DNA of 8,138 bases. It comes from Armatimonadota bacterium (GTDB lineage Bacteria > Armatimonadota > Armatimonadia > Armatimonadales > Armatimonadaceae). Positions within the stretch are counted from its first letter, which is position 1, and each line of letters starts with the position of its first letter. Both the position numbers and the translations under genes were made by a program. The notes under the pieces are model-generated. The model did not search any database, was not told where the DNA came from, and saw only the letters and a list, made by a program, of their open reading frames with translations. Positions 1 to 6,942 of the stretch are shown piece after piece. Location of the stretch: assembly GCA_014381035.1 (NCBI GenBank), contig JACMIS010000222.1:1-8138 (forward strand). Reading direction: 5' to 3'.

Positions 1-2960
1 GCTTGCCAGCGGGAGTTTTCCGGTGCTTGTCTCGCGATCCATGCCGCGCCATCCCCATCGAACGGGGCGACGTTTTTTGCGAGCCGGGGATACGTATTTC
101 TCTGATCATAGCCACTCTGGGCTTTGATCGTCCCGTCTGCGATCCAGCCTTCGAGCAGTTTTTTCGCCTCCAAAGGTTGCAGATCTACCATCGCCTCAAT
201 AATCGCGGTGGCGGTATCCCCGCGCATTTCTTTGGGCAGTTCTACGATTCGCTTCGCCATTACCGCTCCATCGCCCTGCGCCGCGAACCGGATCGCCTCA
301 CCTTTTGCCGTATTCGCGTCGCCGAACTGCTTCGTCGCTGCCGCAACCGTGCGGTCGAATACGGAATCGGCATCGGTGATCCTGAGACGAAAAGCGAGTT
401 TCGTAAGATGCAGTAATGACCAGGCATGATCTTCCGGAATCCCCTTCCCGATCTCTTTTTTGGCGGTTTCATAGCAGTCGGTAGCGAATGCCGGGTCGCG
501 CGTCGCATATGCCATTCCCATGTCGAAACTGCGGAAGAAGACCATCCACGGATCGCGCCATTTTCTGCGTTCCTTATCGAACAACACTTTAGCCGCGTCG
601 GGATTCGTCGCGGTAGCAACCACCAATACCCCGCCGAAATGCGGCTCTTTGATCGTGCCGTCCTTCTGGCGAACAAGCGACAACGCGGTCGGAATATCGA
701 ACGCCGCCACGGTATCCGCGAGCGCGTCCCAGTCATTCTCTCCGGCACGTACTCCCTGCCCCGGTTCGGCTTCCTTCGCCTGCTCTGCTATCAACCGTGA
801 GGCTTGTCGCCGTCGCTCCGCCGTTCGCGCCTGCGGTGTCAACGCTGGTTTCGCCACCGACGCGACTAACCGTAGCACGTTGTTGGCACGTTCCGTCGCC
901 GAGTACATTCCGCTGGACCGTCCCGCCGCGAACGCTAAGCCGACGGTACCCGTAGCAGGAACGTGCTTGATAGTGAAAACGCCTTTCGCGTCGGTGCGTG
1001 CGATGGCACGGGTGTCGCCGTCGTAAGACCAGATCCACGCCCCGGGAATCGGTTTGCCGGTGCTACCGACCATTTTCCCGCTTACTGAACCAGACAGCGG
1101 TGTCAGGACCCAATCGTCGAGTTTGGGTTGCTTCCCATCGGCGGGTATGGTGATTGTCGGCGTCGCAATCCCTTTCTTCGTCGTGCGATGCTCCCACTTG
1201 CTGACCCGGACAGACACGACCGCATTAGGTCGTAGGGCGGGCAAAACAAAACGTCCGTCCGTGCCGGTGACGATATTCTCATGCTGGTAATCCTTCTGGT
1301 TGCCATTCCCTTCTTTAAGATAGCTGGAAACAGAAACCTGCGCCTCCGCGACCGGCTTTCCGTCCGGCGACACCGCCCGCCCCGCCGACCGGCTCGATAA
1401 ATCCGCTTTTCGTACAACCACTTTAATCGGTGTGGTTGTGGGCAGTTTTAATTCGGTCGGCGACACGACTTCCCATCCGGTCGGGACACGCACCACCCAC
1501 GCCTCTTTGTCGTCGGCAGACAGGGAGCGATAATCCTTCGTGCTATCCCACTCCCCGTTCGCATCGGTTTTGGGAATCTGATCCCAACCTTGTCCGTCAA
1601 ACCAACCGGCGTGCGTCACCCGTACCGGTAAGTCGGGGACCGCTTTTCCGGCGTCGTCAGTGACGAGCAGTTTGACGGATAGAGCAGAAGGCAATTCTAT
1701 CGGGGCGAGCGTTTTGGTTTCGCCAGAGCGCACAGTCACATTCAGCGACGGGTTGAAGTAAACAAATCCCGGAGACTGAGAGTTGATTTCGACCTGTGCG
1801 TCGCCGGGAGCAACGCGCAACCGAAAGGTGCCATCCTCGCCGGTCATATCTACCGGCAAAAAATCGCCGTACGTCCCTTTCGGTGCGTGGGTGCCCCGAG
1901 CCAGAACCGAGACCCCCTTTACGGGCTTGCCGGTGGCTTTACTCACGACCTTTCCCATTAATAGGGCACCGGATTGGAGCGTGATTGGCGCAGGCAACGC
2001 GACCTCGGCGTTTGCTTTCACGACCACCCCCGTTGCCGCGATGGCGACCAGCTCTCGCTTCGCCGCCGACGCCCCGACGATGTAAGTGCCGTCCCCGAGA
2101 TGCGGAATACGAAACACGCCATTCGCATCCGTGACGGATCGTCCGCTGTTATCATCCTTCTGTTTGTCTTCGACGTAAACGTATTTCGGATTCACTGCCT
2201 CGACCAGAATCCCCGCGACGGGCTTATCCCCCTCCAAAACGCGTCCGGTGATCGCGCCGCCGACGCGAGCCACCAGCGCGATCTCTTTTCGCGGGGACTT
2301 GCCTTCCATGCGTGCCGCGAGAGTTACCGCGACATAGCGTGGGTCCTTGAGAAGAAGGGACGCGTGCGTTTTCCGCCCTGCAACATCGCCCGACGATTCC
2401 GGAAGGTCGGGACCGGTTGGTACTCCGCCCAATTGCCATTTGCCCGCAGCATCGGTTTTGGTGGACAGAAACGACTCCAACGGCGGGGGGACAGAAACAT
2501 AAAAAGAAAGGGCTCCTGCCTGAACCGACATACCGTGAAAAATAACCGGTGCGTCCGCGACGGGTTTCCCCGCTTCGTCATGCACGGTGCCACGCAGGAT
2601 TTGTTCGGGCGACAGTGCTACCAGGAGTGGAACACCGTCCTTGTACGATACTTGCCGCACCCCATATCCCGGCGCGAACACATACACCGGGACGCCATAT
2701 TGTTTTCGCCGTTCCATATATTCCGAGCCGTCGGGGACCGTAACGGAAAACCGCCCGCTGGCATCGGTTTGTACCGGAACGGTGAAATCTTTCCCCCATT
2801 CGGCGGACGATTGCACGACCACGGTCGCTCCGGCTATCGGCTTCGCTTCTTTGTCCGCCGTCACCACCGTTCCGGTGATTGTCGCCGACCACGCCGGAGC
2901 CGCTATGCTCACAAGGGCGACCGTTGCCCCGATTGTTGTACCGCTGTTCCAGAAAGCCAT
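1..2960 (-). CDS. Secreted protein with seven tandem carboxypeptidase-regulatory-like domains and a helical C-terminal region; 3' end outside window
   Basis: The frame is open for 986 codons from the ATG at 2960 to the window edge, with no stop. The start is fixed by AAAGGAG ten bases upstream. Residues 1-26 form a signal peptide with a hydrophobic core and an AWSA cleavage site; it has no basic residue in the n-region, which is unusual. Seven repeats of about 80-110 residues follow, beginning near residues 27, 118, 235, 329, 427, 524 and 622. Each has a GKPV-A-A-V-like strand followed by TDA-x-G-x-F (for example GKPVADAPV and TDAAGKWQL), the signature of carboxypeptidase-regulatory-like (CNA-B/transthyretin-like) beta-sandwiches. 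From about residue 715 the sequence turns charged and helical, resembling TPR- or HEAT-type scaffolds. No catalytic motif is visible. It probably acts outside the cytoplasmic membrane in adhesion, scaffolding or envelope structure, which is inferred. It lies 92 bp after the PilB-like gene with no visible terminator between, so the two may share a transcript. Confidence 0.9.
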   Translation of the reverse strand, partial: MAFWNSGTTIGATVALVSIAAPAWSATITGTVVTADKEAKPIAGATVVVQSSAEWGKDFTVPVQTDASGRFSVTVPDGSEYMERRKQYGVPVYVFAPGYGVRQVSYKDGVPLLVALSPEQILRGTVHDEAGKPVADAPVIFHGMSVQAGALSFYVSVPPPLESFLSTKTDAAGKWQLGGVPTGPDLPESSGDVAGRKTHASLLLKDPRYVAVTLAARMEGKSPRKEIALVARVGGAITGRVLEGDKPVAGILVEAVNPKYVYVEDKQKDDNSGRSVTDANGVFRIPHLGDGTYIVGASAAKRELVAIAATGVVVKANAEVALPAPITLQSGALLMGKVVSKATGKPVKGVSVLARGTHAPKGTYGDFLPVDMTGEDGTFRLRVAPGDAQVEINSQSPGFVYFNPSLNVTVRSGETKTLAPIELPSALSVKLLVTDDAGKAVPDLPVRVTHAGWFDGQGWDQIPKTDANGEWDSTKDYRSLSADDKEAWVVRVPTGWEVVSPTELKLPTTTPIKVVVRKADLSSRSAGRAVSPDGKPVAEAQVSVSSYLKEGNGNQKDYQHENIVTGTDGRFVLPALRPNAVVSVRVSKWEHRTTKKGIATPTITIPADGKQPKLDDWVLTPLSGSVSGKMVGSTGKPIPGAWIWSYDGDTRAIARTDAKGVFTIKHVPATGTVGLAFAAGRSSGMYSATERANNVLRLVASVAKPALTPQARTAERRRQASRLIAEQAKEAEPGQGVRAGENDWDALADTVAAFDIPTALSLVRQKDGTIKEPHFGGVLVVATATNPDAAKVLFDKERRKWRDPWMVFFRSFDMGMAYATRDPAFATDCYETAKKEIGKGIPEDHAWSLLHLTKLAFRLRITDADSVFDRTVAAATKQFGDANTAKGEAIRFAAQGDGAVMAKRIVELPKEMRGDTATAIIEAMVDLQPLEAKKLLEGWIADGTIKAQSGYDQRNTYPRLAKNVAPFDGDGAAWIARQAPENSRWQ

Positions 2961-2970
2961 GTTGATTTTG

Positions 2971-2977
2971 CTCCTTT
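2971..2977 (-). promoter_or_regulatory. Ribosome binding site of the repeat protein
   Basis: The minus strand reads AAAGGAG, ten bases before the ATG at 2960. It decides the start of the repeat protein, because no ATG, GTG or TTG lies in frame just upstream. The surrounding gap 2961-3052 shows no convincing terminator and no clear promoter. Confidence 0.75.
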
Positions 2978-3052
2978 GCGCCCGGTAGTGCCAGATACCC
3001 TTGCATCATTCCTGGTTTGCTTCAGAAAATAGACGCATCGGGCGGGAAAAGG

Positions 3053-4417
3053 TTACGCACGGGTCCAGACACGCAAACGGCATAGTTCGGCGGCATCCGC
3101 CTCGCCGCTTGCGAATAAGGAGACAGCTCCCTGCGCGAACGAAGATCGGTCGTACCCCATCGGACTGCCGGTATAGAGCGCGAAAAGCCCGGTGCGATTT
3201 CGGTAGCCGGTCTTCCGGCAAAGGTCGCAACCCTTCGCCTGAAAAACGACCGATGGCGCGACCACTCCGTGCGTCTCTATCTGGAACGCTTCTGGATCGG
3301 AAACCGGAATTCCTTCTTTGCAGTCAGGGCAAAGCGTCCGAATCAGGCGTGCCATCACTGCGCCACGCAAAACCGGCTCTAACCGCTCGGGTGCGATGCC
3401 GAATCCTTGAAAACGTGTCCAGAGAATCCGCACCGACGAACGCGGCGTCGAATTCATTTCGAAGCCGGGGACCCGCACACCCGCCCAAACCGAAAGTCCG
3501 CTCTCCGCCGTCTCAACCGCGACTCGGGCTGTCTCGCGGTCGGTGATTTCCCCGAAAACAATCAGCGTCGCGCCCTGCCGCTTTGCCGCCCGTACCGCCT
3601 CTGCGGCTGTCATCCCGTTTGCCGGGTCGAGTAAAACGCGGGTGATGCCCGCCGCCGGAAAATCGGCGATGTCATCCAGAAAGTAGAGGTTGTGTTCCGG
3701 ACGGTTCGCATTGAACAGAGCGCACCGGAACATAGTAGTCAAGCCCTCACCCTGCGGTGCGGCGAACAGTGTTAGACCCGGCACTCCCGACTGAAGCAGG
3801 TCCGCAGTCTGCGCGGCTTGCGCGTCGGACATGCCGAGTTCCTCCCAGCGCGTCGGAGCGGGACCGGGCAACAATCGCATCACCAGTTTCGCCCCATATC
3901 GTGATGGCATGGACGACAACCGGATATCATAATAGCGTCTCTGACTACAGATCCTTATGATTCCGGTCTGCAAAGAGCCGAGGTTGAACGGGTTCGACGT
4001 CTTCGCCATCAGCAGGTAGCGACGTGTGAGCGGATCGGTAATATGCTTGGGGATCGCCATGATCTCGTGCAACGTGCCGTTTATCCGAAAGCGGACCCGT
4101 AAGTTTCTTCGATCCGGTTCGACATGAATATCGGAAGCCGCGTTTTGCAGGGCTTCGACGATAATGCAATTTGCCATTCGTACCAGCGGCGACGATTCGA
4201 CGTTGTTAAAATCACTTGCCGTGTCGCTCCAGTGGAAATCGAGTACGGCACGTTCCGAGTAGCGAAATTCAGGGAAGAAATGCCACCAGTTTTTGCGGAA
4301 CGGTTCGGCACTTATCTTTCGCTTCCGCCGCAACTGATCCAATTCACCCGGCGAAAAGCCAAGCAGTTGCGCGGTCTCTTCGGTCGTTAGAAACGCGGAC
4401 ACGTCGGGATCGTTCAT
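3053..4417 (-). CDS. Helix-turn-helix / PilB-GspE-like fusion with degraded ATPase site
   Basis: The protein has 454 residues from the ATG at 4417. Residues 8-35 (TTEETAQLLGFSPGELDQLR region) look like an excisionase/MerR-type helix-turn-helix. Residues 75-182 match the first half of type II secretion/type IV pilus assembly ATPases: ASDIHVEP at 94-101, RFRINGTLHE at 109-118, and YGAKLVMRLL at 174-183. The Walker A position reads APQGEGLTT (220-228), where the family has GPTGSGKTT, so the phosphate-binding lysine is leucine (L226). A Walker B-like segment GEITDRETA (289-297) is kept. The family's STLHTN histidine box is replaced by WAGVRVPG. Zinc-ligand pairs remain at C363/C366 and C397/C400, followed by GYRNRTGLF. 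Known members are cytoplasmic hexameric motors; this one probably cannot hydrolyse ATP normally. A regulatory or structural role is inferred. A TTG at 4486 would extend it but lies inside a terminator hairpin. Confidence 0.88.
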   Translation of the reverse strand: MNDPDVSAFLTTEETAQLLGFSPGELDQLRRKRKISAEPFRKNWWHFFPEFRYSERAVLDFHWSDTASDFNNVESSPLVRMANCIIVEALQNAASDIHVEPDRRNLRVRFRINGTLHEIMAIPKHITDPLTRRYLLMAKTSNPFNLGSLQTGIIRICSQRRYYDIRLSSMPSRYGAKLVMRLLPGPAPTRWEELGMSDAQAAQTADLLQSGVPGLTLFAAPQGEGLTTMFRCALFNANRPEHNLYFLDDIADFPAAGITRVLLDPANGMTAAEAVRAAKRQGATLIVFGEITDRETARVAVETAESGLSVWAGVRVPGFEMNSTPRSSVRILWTRFQGFGIAPERLEPVLRGAVMARLIRTLCPDCKEGIPVSDPEAFQIETHGVVAPSVVFQAKGCDLCRKTGYRNRTGLFALYTGSPMGYDRSSFAQGAVSLFASGEADAAELCRLRVWTRA

Positions 4418-4423
4418 ACCGAT

Positions 4424-4429
4424 ATTATG
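4424..4429 (-). promoter_or_regulatory. Candidate -10 box giving a leaderless transcript for the HTH/PilB-like gene
   Basis: The minus strand reads CATAAT, exactly six bases before the ATG at 4417. This would place the transcription start at or within a base or two of the start codon. No Shine-Dalgarno sequence lies at a usable distance; the nearest AGGA is about 22 bases upstream of the ATG. No clear -35 hexamer is seen. The space between the preceding terminator and the ATG is under 60 bases, so the promoter must be in this stretch. Confidence 0.45.
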
Positions 4430-4476
4430 CCGGTTTTCCTGCCCCGATTGATACTGTCCCGAATCGAAAACGCAAA

Positions 4477-4512
4477 CGGCAGGCAATACAGCGTGTGCCG
4501 TATTGCCTGCCG
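4477..4512 (-). terminator. Rho-independent terminator after the GH5 gene
   Basis: A perfect 13-bp stem (CGGCAGGCAATAC with GTATTGCCTGCCG) flanks a 10-base loop. On the minus strand it is followed by the T-rich TTTGCGTTTTCG. It begins 36 bases after the GH5 stop codon at 4549, so it should end the mannanase transcript and insulate the downstream HTH/PilB-like gene. The other strand has no T-tract after the stem. Confidence 0.88.
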
Positions 4513-4548
4513 CAGGTGATCATAAATAATTATCTACTTCGCCATGCG

Positions 4549-5652
4549 TTAGAAGGCGGTTGACGGTCTCGCCGTGTTATAGATGGAGTACGTATTGTTG
4601 TAATAGATTTCGTTGCCCCACCATGTCGTGCCGGACCATCCGGTCATCATGTCCAGCCACGCGTTGCCGGAATCGTTGCCCTGCGTGGACCAGGCAATGT
4701 AACCGTAACCATACTGATTCGCATACTGCATCACCTTGCGGTGGTCTACCCGGCACCCGAGGTTGTTATTCCCACTATTGTAGTCATAGCCGAATTCGCC
4801 GATGACCAGGGGCAGATTGGCATTATAGTACGCCCGCATCGCATCATTGACACTCGTCGAGCCGTTGTACGAGCCGTACATATGCACCGAGAATAACAGA
4901 TTATGGCGGGGGTCATGATTGAGCAACTCCTGACCATACTGGACGCCGGGGGCATAGTTCTGTCCCCAGTTCGGTCCGTCGATCACGAGCGTGGTCACGA
5001 TTCCGGCGTTTCGGATAATGGTGATCGGTTGTTTGTACGCTTGTTTCCAATCATACGCGCTTTTGTAGTAGCTTCCCCATTCGTTGGTGATGTTGACGAG
5101 AACATACCGCTGATGCTTTTTTAGCACATTGGCGACATCGGTTCGCGCGAAGTAGTTGGCGTTGGAGATCAGGTCATTGGGGTTGTCACTCCCGGTCCCA
5201 TCGTGGATCTCCACCATCGGAACCATTTTTAGATCCTTACAACGCTGCAGGATCTGATCAAGGCGCGAAGCGGAACCCGACCGCGACCAGACGATGCGAA
5301 TACAGTTGGTCCGGCGTGCGGCAAGGTTTCCCAGCACATTGTATGCCTGAGAATCGAACCAGATATGCGGATTATTGACGCCGCGCGGGTAGAAGTTATT
5401 GCCATTGGCATCCTTGAGACTCCTGCCCGAAACATAGAACCCGGTGGCTGCCGAAGCCGCTGAAGCAGTCAGAGTGAGCAGTGTCATGGCGATTATGGTT
5501 GTTTTTAGTCTTGCAAAAATGGCAACTAATCCAACACGATCTGCCTGTGCTTTATCGGAGGAAAGAGTGTCGGCGTGTTTGCCGACGAGAGAGGCGAGTG
5601 CCACCAGATGGCGACCCGCCGAAGCGAGTCCTGCATTCAGATTGAACATCAT
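4549..5652 (-). CDS. Secreted glycoside hydrolase family 5, beta-1,4-mannanase-like (GH5_8 type)
   Basis: The protein has 367 residues. The mature part, from about residue 69 (ATGFYVSG), matches secreted bacterial endo-beta-1,4-mannanases across its length: RGVNNPHIWF at 90-99, VEIHDGTGSD at 147-156, NITNEWG at 187-193 holding the likely acid/base E191, SVHMYGS at 255-261, VIGEFG at 283-288 holding the likely nucleophile E286, and YIAWS at 318-322. The family cleaves internal beta-1,4 links in mannan-type polysaccharides outside the cell; other beta-glucan substrates cannot be excluded. The ATG at 5652 has AGAAGGG six bases upstream. The signal peptide core (about residues 50-68, ending in AASA) is preceded by an unusually long segment of about 48 residues. 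It has its own strong promoter and operator-like palindrome just after the LacI gene, and a terminator follows its stop. Confidence 0.92.
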   Translation of the reverse strand: MMFNLNAGLASAGRHLVALASLVGKHADTLSSDKAQADRVGLVAIFARLKTTIIAMTLLTLTASAASAATGFYVSGRSLKDANGNNFYPRGVNNPHIWFDSQAYNVLGNLAARRTNCIRIVWSRSGSASRLDQILQRCKDLKMVPMVEIHDGTGSDNPNDLISNANYFARTDVANVLKKHQRYVLVNITNEWGSYYKSAYDWKQAYKQPITIIRNAGIVTTLVIDGPNWGQNYAPGVQYGQELLNHDPRHNLLFSVHMYGSYNGSTSVNDAMRAYYNANLPLVIGEFGYDYNSGNNNLGCRVDHRKVMQYANQYGYGYIAWSTQGNDSGNAWLDMMTGWSGTTWWGNEIYYNNTYSIYNTARPSTAF

Positions 5653-5658
5653 TGCTTA

Positions 5659-5665
5659 CCCTTCT
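5659..5665 (-). promoter_or_regulatory. Ribosome binding site of the GH5 gene
   Basis: The minus strand reads AGAAGGG, six bases before the ATG at 5652; a second ATG follows directly. It is the best Shine-Dalgarno match near the gene and supports the long form of the protein, including the extension ahead of the signal peptide. Confidence 0.75.
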
Positions 5666-5683
5666 TACGTTGAAGTACTCATT

Positions 5684-5700
5684 CGTGGTCAGACACCACG
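5684..5700 (-). repeat. Small hairpin in the GH5 leader
   Basis: CGTGGT and ACCACG form a 6-bp stem around a 5-base loop, about 32 bases ahead of the GH5 start codon and clear of the ribosome binding site. It lies in the long (about 140-base) 5' untranslated region. It is too short to call a regulator; it may stabilise the mRNA or be chance. Confidence 0.35.
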
Positions 5701-5774
5701 CGGATGAAGCGGCGGTTCCCGAAGTCGTTAAAAGACACCTTCTTTGTATCCTCGAAATCATTGTACCCGCTCAA

Positions 5775-5788
5775 CATTAACGTTAATG
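5775..5788. promoter_or_regulatory. Probable LacI-family operator of the GH5 gene
   Basis: CATTAACGTTAATG is a perfect 14-bp palindrome with a central CG, the layout typical of LacI-family operators, in which the hinge helices insert at the central step. It lies 13 bases after the -10 box of the GH5 promoter, about +7 to +20, where a bound repressor would block transcription. The adjacent upstream gene encodes a LacI-family protein, the natural candidate to bind it. No second copy was seen in the window. Confidence 0.78.
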
Positions 5789-5801
5789 CCGCAACGATAT
5801 G

Positions 5802-5830
5802 AATGTACCAGATGTGTTTTCGATTGTCAA
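5802..5830 (-). promoter_or_regulatory. Sigma-70-type promoter of the GH5 gene
   Basis: On the minus strand the -35 box is a perfect TTGACA (5830-5825). A 17-bp spacer follows, then TACATT as the -10 box (5807-5802, four of six matches). The predicted start is near 5795, giving a leader of about 140 bases. The promoter sits between the LacI stop codon and the palindrome, so the GH5 gene can be controlled separately from its regulator. Confidence 0.78.
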
Positions 5831-5864
5831 TAGTGTATTTGCTATTTTCCGGAAGCGTGAAGGA

Positions 5865-6878
5865 TCAACGGGACGCTACGGCGGTGGAGGAGCGTAATAT
5901 CAAGTCGGGGGGCGTGATTTCACGATGATTGCGCGGCAGGTTGCCTTCGATAACCCCGATCAGAATTTCCACGGCACGTTGCCCGATCAACGACAGCGGT
6001 TGCCGGACCGTGGTCAACGGCGGTGTGGTCATTGCGGCGGGCGGGATGTCATCAAAACCGACAATCGAAAGTTGCTCCGGAACCCGGATACCGAGTTCCC
6101 TCGCCGCACGCAGGAGACCAAACGCAATCGGGTCGTTGTAGCAGAAGACCGCCGTGGGTCGCTCCGGCAAGGCAAGCGCGTGGAGACCCTGCTCGTAGGC
6201 GACGTCTTCCCAGGCATACGTGGAGTAGAGATACGCACTGTCGAACGCGATGTTTCGTTCGGCTAACGCACGGCGATAGCCAGCGATCCGCTCCACGTTC
6301 CCCGAGGTCCCGTTACCAGGCATCATCGCAATCCGGGTATGCCCGAGTTCGGTTAGATGCGTGACGGCGAGATACGCGCCCGCTTCGTTGTCCACGTCAA
6401 TCACCGCCCCATCCTGAGCGAACGGCGTTTCCCCGACGAACACGACAGGAAGCCCGGTTTGCAGGATCGCATTCGCCTCTTCCTGATCAATGCCGCCCGT
6501 GTAGCAGATCAGACCGTCACAACGCCCGTCCAGATAGGCGGGGAAGTTGCTGACCTGCTCCTCACTCGGATGTCCGGAGTAATACAGGACATCCAGTCGG
6601 TTGCGCCGCGCCGTTTGAACGAGCGATTCCAGTATCTGGGTCTTGTAGGGGTTTATGTAGGCGGAATCGGTGTACCGGTCGGCGATACCGATGGTGTTGG
6701 TTCGCTTCCCGACCATGTGTCGCGCCGCCGCATTCGGCCGGTAGCCGAGACGACGTATTGCGTCCAGGATTCGTTCGCGTGTCCGCGCACTTACCTCACC
6801 GGGTTTGTTGTTGAGTACACAGGAGACCGTGTTCGCGGAAACGCCACATTCTCTGGCTACGTCTTTTATAGTCGGCAT
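5865..6878 (-). CDS. LacI-family transcriptional repressor
   Basis: The protein has 337 residues, the usual length for the family. Residues 3-24 (TIKDVARECGVSANTVSCVL region) are the helix-turn-helix, followed by the hinge RPNAAARHMVGKRT (47-60). The rest is a periplasmic-binding-protein-like effector domain: VVFVGE near 148-153, LGHTRIAMM in the middle, FCYNDPIAFGLL and IVGFDDIPPAAMTTPPLTTVRQP towards the end, all standard landmarks. Such proteins release DNA, or occasionally bind it, when a sugar binds. Its likely target is the palindrome in front of the GH5 gene directly downstream, which suggests the ligand is a mannan breakdown product; this is inferred. Position 20 of the recognition helix is cysteine where many members have arginine, and the hinge leucine is methionine (M55). 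No Shine-Dalgarno sequence is seen before the ATG at 6878, but the start matches the family's MxTIKDVA beginning. Confidence 0.96.
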   Translation of the reverse strand: MPTIKDVARECGVSANTVSCVLNNKPGEVSARTRERILDAIRRLGYRPNAAARHMVGKRTNTIGIADRYTDSAYINPYKTQILESLVQTARRNRLDVLYYSGHPSEEQVSNFPAYLDGRCDGLICYTGGIDQEEANAILQTGLPVVFVGETPFAQDGAVIDVDNEAGAYLAVTHLTELGHTRIAMMPGNGTSGNVERIAGYRRALAERNIAFDSAYLYSTYAWEDVAYEQGLHALALPERPTAVFCYNDPIAFGLLRAARELGIRVPEQLSIVGFDDIPPAAMTTPPLTTVRQPLSLIGQRAVEILIGVIEGNLPRNHREITPPDLILRSSTAVASR

Positions 6879-6942
6879 AAGCGGAAATCGGGGAAGCCGC
6901 GCCGCACTGGTGGAAGAACGAACGGTCGCTTCTGTTCAGATC

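Noticed and set aside
1561..2770. Recurrent GCATCGGTTT words (1561, 2449, 2761), considered as direct repeats of a mobile or CRISPR-like element
   Set aside because: Each copy encodes the TDA turn of a repeat domain in the same reading frame, so protein repetition explains them.
1974..3032. Plus-strand open frame of 352 codons
   Set aside because: It lies antisense to the repeat-protein gene, whose continuous frame, domain motifs and ribosome binding site are clear. The plus translation is rich in Arg/His/Cys and shows no family resemblance, as expected of a shadow frame in GC-rich DNA.
4418..4486. Longer start (TTG at 4486) for the HTH/PilB-like protein
   Set aside because: The TTG lies inside the 13-bp stem of the terminator, has no ribosome binding site, and the added residues do not belong to the helix-turn-helix. 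The ATG at 4417 is preferred.
5847..5854. TTCCGGAA palindrome just after the LacI stop codon
   Set aside because: Only 8 bp with no spacer or T-tract; such short palindromes are expected by chance, and it lies upstream of the -35 box.
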